This document shows positions 31,014-38,011 of a stretch of 42,432 nt of DNA, in pieces; positions within the stretch are counted from its first letter, which is position 1, and each line of letters starts with the position of its first letter. The DNA lies in IMG/VR virus record IMGVR_UViG_3300025319_000008, positions 1 through 42,432 of that record. The stretch is one strand, 5' to 3'. Below the pieces are notes generated by a model. The model worked only from the letters and a program-made list of their open reading frames with translations, was not told the DNA's origin and did not search any database. The stretch comes from a virus. A program made the translations under genes and the position numbers.

Positions 31014-31304
31014 ATGAAAAATTATAAATTAGAAAAATTACAAAACGGTGAAACATTCACCACGAGCGAAAGAGGAAATTCAATGGTTCCTTTAATAAAG
31101 TCTGGACAAGAACATAGACTTGAACCGGCAACGGTTGAAAGCGTTGAAGTTGGAGACATTGTCTATGCAAAAGTAAAGGGGAATTTTTATACGCATTTAG
31201 TAAAAGCAAAAGAGCCACAAAGAGGTTGTCTTATCGGAAATAATAAAGGCGGAATAAATGGCTGGACGAAAGCAGTTTATGGAAAAGTTATTGAGGTGCT
31301 TTAA
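31014..31304 (+). CDS. S24/S26 peptidase-fold small protein
   Basis: 96 residues with the LexA/signal-peptidase fold: nucleophile region GNSMVPLIKSGQ, VEVGDIVYAKV, THLVKAKEP with a possible base Lys, and GNNKGGINGWTKAVYGKV. It has no DNA-binding domain and no membrane helix, so it is neither a LexA repressor nor a leader peptidase. The role is unknown; it could process a phage protein. Confidence 0.65.
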   Translation: MKNYKLEKLQNGETFTTSERGNSMVPLIKSGQEHRLEPATVESVEVGDIVYAKVKGNFYTHLVKAKEPQRGCLIGNNKGGINGWTKAVYGKVIEVL

Positions 31305-31328
31305 ATTAAAACAATAATAAAAAATATC

Positions 31329-33236
31329 ATGAACAAAATAGAACAACTTAAAAAAGAAATAGCAGAAGCTAATTTGGCTTACCGTACCGGCGAATCTATA
31401 ATTTTAGACTCTGAGTATGATGACCTAATAGAAGAATTGGAACAACTCGCTCCACATGATGAGCTTTTAAAAAAAATAGGTCATACACCAATTGATGAAT
31501 CCAGAAAAAGGAAGTTGCCAATAACTATGGCTTCTATGAATAAAATAAAAACATTAGAAGAATATAAAGACTGGCTTAGATTGAAAAAAATTCCGGAAGA
31601 TACAATTATGATTTGTACTCCTAAGTTTGATGGACTGTCCTTATGTACACTTGAATCAAATGGAGATGCTTGGACAAGAGGTGATGGCGTAGAAGGCCAA
31701 TTATCTACTGAACATTTAAGAATAATAAATCCAAAACAATCAAAGCAAGATTTTTATTCAGTCGGGGAAGTTATAATGAGTAAAAAAAATTGGGAAAGAG
31801 TTAAGAATATTATAAACCCAAGAACAGGAAAACCATATAAAAATCCAAGAAATATGGCTGCCGGTAAAATGAATGATAAACATCCATCACCAACTTTAAA
31901 AGATTTTAGTTATGTGAGATACGGATTAATCGGAGGAGTCTATCAAACATCAAATAAAGAGGAACAAATCATAGTTTTAAATGAATTGAATGACCATCAA
32001 GTAAAATATAAAAAAATAGAAGCCGGTAAAATAACAACAGAAATGCTTGTTGATTTATATAAAGAATGGTTGGTAGAGTTTGAGATTGATGGAATTATTA
32101 TTGAAATTAATGATTCTAAATTAAGAGAAAAATTAGGTCGTGAAACAAGTACTGAAAATCCTTGTTATGCAAGAGCTTTCAAAAGTGGAAGTTTTGAAAT
32201 GACTAAAGAATCTAAAATATTAGGATTGATTCGTCAGGTTTCAAAACTTGGTTATCTTAAACCTGTAGCTCAAATCGAACCAACTGAATTGGATGGAGCT
32301 ACTGTCCGTAGAGTTACTTGTATTAATGAAAAATTTGTTGTTGGATATAAAATACATGTTGGTTCTAAAATAAAGGTGAAACGAAGTGGAATGGTTATAC
32401 CACTAATTACAGAGGTTGATGGTGTTAAAGTTGAAAAAGATAAAAAAGGAGATTTTATTTTTCCATACGATGATAATAAGTTGACTATTCACAAATGTCC
32501 AATTTGTAATGGGGAAGTTACATGGAATGAAAATAAAGTAGAAGCAATTTGTACAAATCCTAAATGCGTTGGTATTAACTTGGGTAAAATTATTTCCTTT
32601 TTTGAAATATTAGAAGTGGATGGAGTTGGAGAGGGTGTGTGTGAAATTTTATTCAATTCAGGATACGATACAATTGAAAAGATTTTGAAAATGTCTGAAA
32701 AAGATATGTTTTCTTTGGAAGGGTTTGCAGAACGTAAATCAGAGAAAACTTTTGAAAATATTCATTCTAAATTAAGAGACATATCATTATCGAAATTACA
32801 ACACGCTTCCGGATGCTTTCCTGGACTTGGCAGTAAGAAACTTTTATTACTTGAGCATTTTGAAAATTTACCTTCTGCTGAAGAAATAATAAAAATAGGT
32901 GGTTTTTCAGATATAAGTGCAAAAGCGTATTTGGACGGAATTAATAACTTTAATAATTTTATAAAAAATCTACCAATAACAATTAAAAAAACAGAAAAGA
33001 TTATGGCTAAAACAAATTCATTAGAAGGACAGGTTTATGTCTTTACTGGAGTCAGGAGAAAAGACTTAGAAGCAATAATTCAAGAGAAGGGGGGAAAAAT
33101 AGGAAGTGGAATTTCTAAAACCAGCACATGTCTTGTAATGGCCGAAAAAGGAAGCGGATCAGCAAAAGAAATTAAAGCAGAACAACTTGGACAAAGAATA
33201 ATTACTGTTCAAGAATTGGAGAATGAATTGAAATAG
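31329..33236 (+). CDS. ligA: NAD-dependent DNA ligase
   Basis: LigA seals nicks using NAD. The adenylated Lys is K99 in TPKFDGLSL; an Ia-like N-terminal domain (DSEYDDLIEELE), NPRNMAAGKMN, the OB fold, a four-Cys zinc finger (CPIC and CTNPKC), HhH repeats and a C-terminal BRCT domain (LEGQVYVFTGVRRKDLEAII) are all present. At 635 residues it is a little shorter than E. coli LigA (671). It creates a demand for NAD and stands directly before the NAD synthetase gene. Confidence 0.94.
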   Translation: MNKIEQLKKEIAEANLAYRTGESIILDSEYDDLIEELEQLAPHDELLKKIGHTPIDESRKRKLPITMASMNKIKTLEEYKDWLRLKKIPEDTIMICTPKFDGLSLCTLESNGDAWTRGDGVEGQLSTEHLRIINPKQSKQDFYSVGEVIMSKKNWERVKNIINPRTGKPYKNPRNMAAGKMNDKHPSPTLKDFSYVRYGLIGGVYQTSNKEEQIIVLNELNDHQVKYKKIEAGKITTEMLVDLYKEWLVEFEIDGIIIEINDSKLREKLGRETSTENPCYARAFKSGSFEMTKESKILGLIRQVSKLGYLKPVAQIEPTELDGATVRRVTCINEKFVVGYKIHVGSKIKVKRSGMVIPLITEVDGVKVEKDKKGDFIFPYDDNKLTIHKCPICNGEVTWNENKVEAICTNPKCVGINLGKIISFFEILEVDGVGEGVCEILFNSGYDTIEKILKMSEKDMFSLEGFAERKSEKTFENIHSKLRDISLSKLQHASGCFPGLGSKKLLLLEHFENLPSAEEIIKIGGFSDISAKAYLDGINNFNNFIKNLPITIKKTEKIMAKTNSLEGQVYVFTGVRRKDLEAIIQEKGGKIGSGISKTSTCLVMAEKGSGSAKEIKAEQLGQRIITVQELENELK

Positions 33237-33278
33237 ATAAATCTTCAACGTTTTTATAAAACTTAAAAAAATAAAGTT

Positions 33279-35135
33279 ATGAAAGTAAAAATATCAATGG
33301 CTCAGATAAGATGCATAACTGGGGATTTGCAAGGTAACACTGAACGAATCGTAGAAGGTATTCAAAAAGCAATTGATGATAATGCTGATATTGTTTTGTT
33401 CCAAGAAACAGCAATTTCGGGGTATTGTTGTGGTTCACTATTTAATCAAGCTCATTTCATTGATTATAATATTAAATTTCTCGAAAAAAACGTAGTCCCT
33501 ATGGTTCCAGATAATCTGGTTGTTGTAGTTGGATTTGTTGATAAAAACGGAACCAACAGAGATGGATATCCGGAATTGTTCAATTCTGTTGCAGTTATTC
33601 AAAATAAAAAAATTGTAGGAACTTATAATAAAATGTTGCTTGCTAATGGTTCTCATCATGAAGATAGAAAGTATTTTACTCCAGGTGCTTTTTCGAAGGT
33701 TTTTGAAGTTAATATACGTGGAGAGAAAATCAAAATTGGGTGTCCAATATGTGAAGATGTATGGTTTCACGAACATAATGAAGATATTGTTCAACGCATG
33801 AAATCAGATGGGGCAAAAATAATTTTATGTCCAAATCAAAGTTATTTTTATTATGGAAAACAAGAAGTTCGCAGAAAACTTTTTAGTGAACAAGCTTATA
33901 AAAATGAAATTCCATTTGTTGCCGTAAATTCTGTCGGTTTGGGTGATCTAACTAAGAATATAATTATTTTCGACGGTGGGTCAATGGCTTTTGACCAATA
34001 CGGAAATATGGTTGCTAAAGCAAAAAGTTTTTCAGAAGATTTTGTTAATGTTGAATTTGATTTAGAGTTTGATAAAAATAAAAAAACAACATCTAATCCG
34101 GATGCAATTTCAGATGCAATGAGAAATGTGTGGTTTGATAAATGTGAAGAAATTTTTAACGCTTTAGTTTATGAGCAAAAAGAATTATTTTCTTTGCTCG
34201 GATTTAAGAAGGCTCAAATACATATGAGTGGCGGACTGGATAGTAGCGTGGTTTTTCCAATTTTAGTTGAAGCTATGGGAAAAGAAAATGTTATTGCTAT
34301 TTCAAATCCAACGAAATGCAATGGTGATATTACAAAATCAAATGCGCAGTTTATTTGTGATGCTCTCGGTGTAAAATTATATTGGAACTCCATGGAAGAA
34401 CCATATAATGCATTAGTAAGTAGTTTCGAAAAAGCTTTTAATGAGGAGCCAAGTTCTGGCGCAAAAGCATCAATGCAAGCAGTAGGAAGAACTGTACAAG
34501 GACTTTCAGCATCACATTTATTTGGTAGTGGAATTGTAGCCACTGGAAACCACTCAGAAATCGTATTGTCCTGGTCGTCATTCCATGATATAGGCTCAAT
34601 TGGCGTTCATTCCATTATTGGAGACCTTACAAAAATGGAAGTTTTTGAAATGGCAAAATATATAAATAAAAGATTTAAAAAAGAAATTATACCAATAAAT
34701 TTATTGGATTTTTCTATGCCACCAGCTGCTGAACTTCCAGATGCTAAGTATGACCCATTTGATTATTGGTTGGTTTCCGGAATATGTGCCGAAATTATAC
34801 GTGAGAGAAAAGATATTCAAGATTTGATTTTCGAGTATCAAAATAAAAAACTTAATACAGAATATTTTCCTTTATATCCAGACGGACGTTCAATTTATGA
34901 AACAATTAATGAAGAACAATTTATTGATGCTGTTGATATGTGTTTTAAAAAATCACAGTCTTCTGTTTTTAAAGCAGCTCAAAGTGCACCAATAGTAATG
35001 ATTTCTCCTAGAAGTCGCGGATTTTCGAGTCGAGAAACCATTATAAATTTTTATGCCGGTGCTTATGAATTTGTAGAAACAAAAATGATTGAATTAAATG
35101 TGAAGAAATTACGCTCACATATTGCTGTTGAATAA
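33279..35135 (+). CDS. nadE: Glutamine-dependent NAD synthetase
   Basis: NadE converts nicotinate adenine dinucleotide to NAD. The N-terminal nitrilase-type glutaminase domain has the Glu-Lys-Cys triad (E43 in LFQETAISGY, K118 in TYNKMLL, Cys in CPICEDVWF). The C-terminal synthetase has the ATP P-loop SGGLDSS (317-323), and ASHLFGSGIVATGNHSE. The length is 618. Together with PncB it forms part of a Preiss-Handler route. It follows ligA after 42 nt. Confidence 0.94.
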   Translation: MKVKISMAQIRCITGDLQGNTERIVEGIQKAIDDNADIVLFQETAISGYCCGSLFNQAHFIDYNIKFLEKNVVPMVPDNLVVVVGFVDKNGTNRDGYPELFNSVAVIQNKKIVGTYNKMLLANGSHHEDRKYFTPGAFSKVFEVNIRGEKIKIGCPICEDVWFHEHNEDIVQRMKSDGAKIILCPNQSYFYYGKQEVRRKLFSEQAYKNEIPFVAVNSVGLGDLTKNIIIFDGGSMAFDQYGNMVAKAKSFSEDFVNVEFDLEFDKNKKTTSNPDAISDAMRNVWFDKCEEIFNALVYEQKELFSLLGFKKAQIHMSGGLDSSVVFPILVEAMGKENVIAISNPTKCNGDITKSNAQFICDALGVKLYWNSMEEPYNALVSSFEKAFNEEPSSGAKASMQAVGRTVQGLSASHLFGSGIVATGNHSEIVLSWSSFHDIGSIGVHSIIGDLTKMEVFEMAKYINKRFKKEIIPINLLDFSMPPAAELPDAKYDPFDYWLVSGICAEIIRERKDIQDLIFEYQNKKLNTEYFPLYPDGRSIYETINEEQFIDAVDMCFKKSQSSVFKAAQSAPIVMISPRSRGFSSRETIINFYAGAYEFVETKMIELNVKKLRSHIAVE

Positions 35136-35144
35136 AAAATATAT

Positions 35145-35152
35145 TACATTTG
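35145..35152 (+). promoter_or_regulatory. Bacteroidota-type promoter, TTG-N20-TACATTTG
   Basis: TACATTTGC fits TAnnTTTG, with a TTG (35122-35124) 20 bp upstream matching the -33 element spacing. The next gene starts at 35176. This is the best complete Bacteroidota promoter I see in the window. Confidence 0.55.
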
Positions 35153-35175
35153 CATTATAAAACTAATGATAATAT

Positions 35176-36204
35176 ATGAAATACGATTTCAACGACATTC
35201 TAATCCAGCCTGCAGTACAAACAGATATTAATTCAAGAAGGCACGTATATCCGTTTGATAAAAATGGAATGTTGCCAATTTTTACAGCACCAATGGATAC
35301 TGTTGTTGATGAAAAAAACTTTCTTGAATTTAAAAAAAGAAAAATTAATGTTTGTTTTCCGAGAGAAAAAGAATATCACCCATCAGCAATGAATCCTACA
35401 GAATTTTCTTCTATATCATTGGATGAATTTATAAAAATATATATTGAAAGAGATAAAAACATACAATGTTCCCCAGAATATGTACTAATTGACATGGCTA
35501 ACGGTCACCTCCTGAAAATGACTAATGCCATTATTGAGTCTAAGAAAAAATATGGAGATAAGATATTTCTAATGGTTGGAAATATTGCTAATCCGGAAAC
35601 ATATAAAGTGTTGTCAGATGCTGGAGCTGACGCAATCAGATGCGGAATCGGAAATGGAAATTCTTGTAGTACAACACAACAATTAGGTGTTGGTTTTCCT
35701 ATGGCTTCTTTAATTAAAGAGTGTTATGACATTTCTTTGACACTATCTAATCCAGCGCTTATTATTGCTGATGGTGGCATGAAAGGGTATTCAGATGTTA
35801 TCAAGGCATTAGCTTTGGGTTCAAATTTTGTCATGATTGGTTCTATTTTTAATAAGTGTCTTGAATCTTGTGGAAAAACCAGATTTTTGAAATACATAAA
35901 AATAAATCCAAATTCTAAATTTGCTAAGTGGGCTCACAAAAAAGGTTTTAAGCTCACAAAAAGATTTAGAGGAATGTCAACCAAGGAAGTACAAAAGAAT
36001 TGGGGAAATGAAACGATTAAGACGTCAGAAGGTGTGGTTAGAGTCAGACCTGTTGAATATACAATAGCTCAATGGACTGAAAATTTTGAAGATTATCTTC
36101 GTTCTGCAATGAGTTATACAAATTCCAGAACCTTATCAGATTTTATAGGAAAAGTTAAAACAAATCTTATTTCTGAACAATCTTATAAAAGATTCAATAA
36201 ATAA
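35176..36204 (+). CDS. GMP reductase / IMP dehydrogenase family enzyme
   Basis: A 342-residue TIM barrel without CBS domains, the size of GuaC. Motifs: YDFNDILIQP, PIFTAPMDTV, the Cys loop GIGNGNSCSTT (C164), IIADGGMKGYSDVIKALALGSNFVMIGS, and the FRGMSTKEVQ flap. The Cys loop differs from the usual GPGSxCTTR: the Pro is Asn and the Arg is missing. Absence of CBS domains favours GMP reductase (GMP to IMP), but the loop changes leave substrate and direction uncertain. It has its own promoter. Confidence 0.82.
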   Translation: MKYDFNDILIQPAVQTDINSRRHVYPFDKNGMLPIFTAPMDTVVDEKNFLEFKKRKINVCFPREKEYHPSAMNPTEFSSISLDEFIKIYIERDKNIQCSPEYVLIDMANGHLLKMTNAIIESKKKYGDKIFLMVGNIANPETYKVLSDAGADAIRCGIGNGNSCSTTQQLGVGFPMASLIKECYDISLTLSNPALIIADGGMKGYSDVIKALALGSNFVMIGSIFNKCLESCGKTRFLKYIKINPNSKFAKWAHKKGFKLTKRFRGMSTKEVQKNWGNETIKTSEGVVRVRPVEYTIAQWTENFEDYLRSAMSYTNSRTLSDFIGKVKTNLISEQSYKRFNK

Positions 36205-36212
36205 TATACATT

Positions 36213-36782
36213 ATGATAATCGTTAAATCCATTTTAGCTCCTTCTTTAAAAATTGCGGATAACGAAAATATAAAAGTTAAACCGGCAAAATTCAATTCAC
36301 AAAAAGCTGAAGAAAAAAGGATTTTAGAAACAACAACTTATTCAACAATTATAATTGTTGATGGTAAATATATTTCCTTGTCTATCACAAAGTATTTTGG
36401 CTATCAAAAACCTTATGCACTTGTTCATTCTATTTTACCTCCAAAAGGAATTGATTTATTTGAAGAGGTTTTTTATTGGCCGGTGCAAGCATATACCAAA
36501 CCGGAGCTTAATCATCTTGTGTATAAAATGATTAAAGAAACAGAATTCCATTATAAATCTAAGTTATTGTATGAGTTAAATTGGGAAGTTATTGACGTTA
36601 AAATCAAAAATGGAACATTAACACTATCAAACAAAGAAAGAAGTCATATTGTGGCAATTCCTCCTAATAACTCAAATGAACCACGGTATGATTATATAAC
36701 CGATGACGGTCATTATAAATTTGATTGCAAATCTGGAGAATATAGAGGAAAAGCGATAGAAATAATTGTGGACAAGAAATAA
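36213..36782 (+). CDS. Unknown 189-residue protein
   Basis: No family recognised. The product is beta-rich with no Cys pairs or membrane helix in the first half; the C-terminus (YITDDGHYKFDCKSGEYRGK) looks like a small beta hairpin domain. It ends 5 nt before the convergent EDxHD cassette, an arrangement like that of the 3580-3885 gene before the GIY-YIG cassette. Confidence 0.65.
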   Translation: MIIVKSILAPSLKIADNENIKVKPAKFNSQKAEEKRILETTTYSTIIIVDGKYISLSITKYFGYQKPYALVHSILPPKGIDLFEEVFYWPVQAYTKPELNHLVYKMIKETEFHYKSKLLYELNWEVIDVKIKNGTLTLSNKERSHIVAIPPNNSNEPRYDYITDDGHYKFDCKSGEYRGKAIEIIVDKK

Positions 36783-36787
36783 ATTGA

Positions 36788-37750
36788 TTAAAGTACTGAC
36801 TCTAATGAGTTTAAAAGTTTTTCTTCAACATTATCTGTATATTTTATTCTGATGAGTTTTATATTATTTTCTTCACAATAATTATTTTTGATATTATCAT
36901 TTTTTTGAGCTTCTTCTAATGCTACAATTCCACCAAAATATTCTATTGCTTCAAAATGTTGTATTCCATCGTATTCAATACAAATATTGTGTTCTGGCAA
37001 ATAAAAATCAAAAGGTAAAGTGTTTTTAAATCTACATTCGTCAAATCTTTTTTGTTTAATAAAGTTTATTGTATTGTCTGTTAAAAAACATCTAACTAAT
37101 TTTTCTCCTTTAGATTCATGATTAGAGCATATTGGACAGCCTTGCTTATTTACTAAGTGGTCGACTGCTACTTTTAAAAATACATAATTACAAGAATTGC
37201 ATTTAATTGGAAGCTTTGTTTTGTTATTATTATACTCAGTTATTAAAGAATAATCATAATTATTTTCGTACATTTTTTTAAATAATATTACTATTTCATT
37301 TATAGAGCTTCTCTGTTTGTTAGCTCTTTCTTCCACTGCACACTTTGGACATCCACTTCCTGATAGATGGTGGTCTGGTGTTTGTGAAAAATCACCATGA
37401 CCTTCTTTTGTACAAGTTATTATTACTTTTTCTTTTACATTAACAAAAATAGTTTTATCATAATTGCATTTTTTATGTTTAGGTAAAATACTAACTTTAT
37501 TAATAAATTCTTCTGTGGTATAAGTGTTGGATATTTGTCGTTTCTTTTTTCCACAATCAGGGCATCCTCTTTTGTTGTGAATGTGATTTGTTGGATTTTG
37601 TTCAAAAATTATATTACATGTATTGCATTTTATTTTAATTTTTTCAAACATTCCATCATATAAAATAATAGAATAATCATATTTATTACCATGAATTTCT
37701 TTAGCCTTTTTTATAAATTCTTCTGTTGTAAATTTTATTTTTTTACTCAT
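36788..37750 (-). CDS. EDxHD (Vsr-like) homing endonuclease with zinc-ribbon repeats
   Basis: A 320-residue protein. Three to four zinc-ribbon modules come first (C-x2-C pairs such as CNTC/CPDC, CPKC, CNSC/CPIC), each after an FTTEEFIKKA-type helix, as in the DUF723 repeat. The nuclease core follows: ESKGEKLVRCFL, FDFYLPEHNICIEYDGIQHF and a final strand IKLIRIKY. The E-Y-D-G-x-Q-H pattern is the EDxHD signature of free-standing and intein-linked homing nucleases. Its ATG overlaps the stop of the small RHH gene upstream. It stands alone on the minus strand between phage genes. Confidence 0.88.
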   Translation of the reverse strand: MSKKIKFTTEEFIKKAKEIHGNKYDYSIILYDGMFEKIKIKCNTCNIIFEQNPTNHIHNKRGCPDCGKKKRQISNTYTTEEFINKVSILPKHKKCNYDKTIFVNVKEKVIITCTKEGHGDFSQTPDHHLSGSGCPKCAVEERANKQRSSINEIVILFKKMYENNYDYSLITEYNNNKTKLPIKCNSCNYVFLKVAVDHLVNKQGCPICSNHESKGEKLVRCFLTDNTINFIKQKRFDECRFKNTLPFDFYLPEHNICIEYDGIQHFEAIEYFGGIVALEEAQKNDNIKNNYCEENNIKLIRIKYTDNVEEKLLNSLESVL

Positions 37751-37910
37751 TTTCCATTGTTTTCAAATCATTTAAAATAAAATCTCTTATTCGTTTAGAA
37801 AAAATTATTTTATTTTTCTTACAAGCTGAAACATATCTACTTTTCAACTCTTTTTCTATTCGAAACTGTATTTTAGTTTCTTTTGTTATTTCTTGTTTTG
37901 GTCTGGCCAT
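37743..37910 (-). CDS. Small RHH-like protein coupled to the EDxHD nuclease
   Basis: A 55-residue protein starting MARPKQEITKETKIQFRIEK, with a second helix SKRIRDFILNDL. It aligns along its length with the RHH-like gene upstream of tnpB (shared EITK, IxFRxE, CKKNKxI, SK, RxF). Its TAA lies within the first codons of the nuclease gene, so translation is coupled. It fits a ribbon-helix-helix DNA-binding dimer; an autorepressor role is inferred. Confidence 0.7.
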   Translation of the reverse strand: MARPKQEITKETKIQFRIEKELKSRYVSACKKNKIIFSKRIRDFILNDLKTMENE

Positions 37911-38011
37911 TTTGTGCTGACATTAATAAATATGATTAAAAATATAATATTATAAATTAAATGTAAATAATAGTCAAATTTTAGCTAAAAAATATCCTAT
38001 TTATCAGGGAT

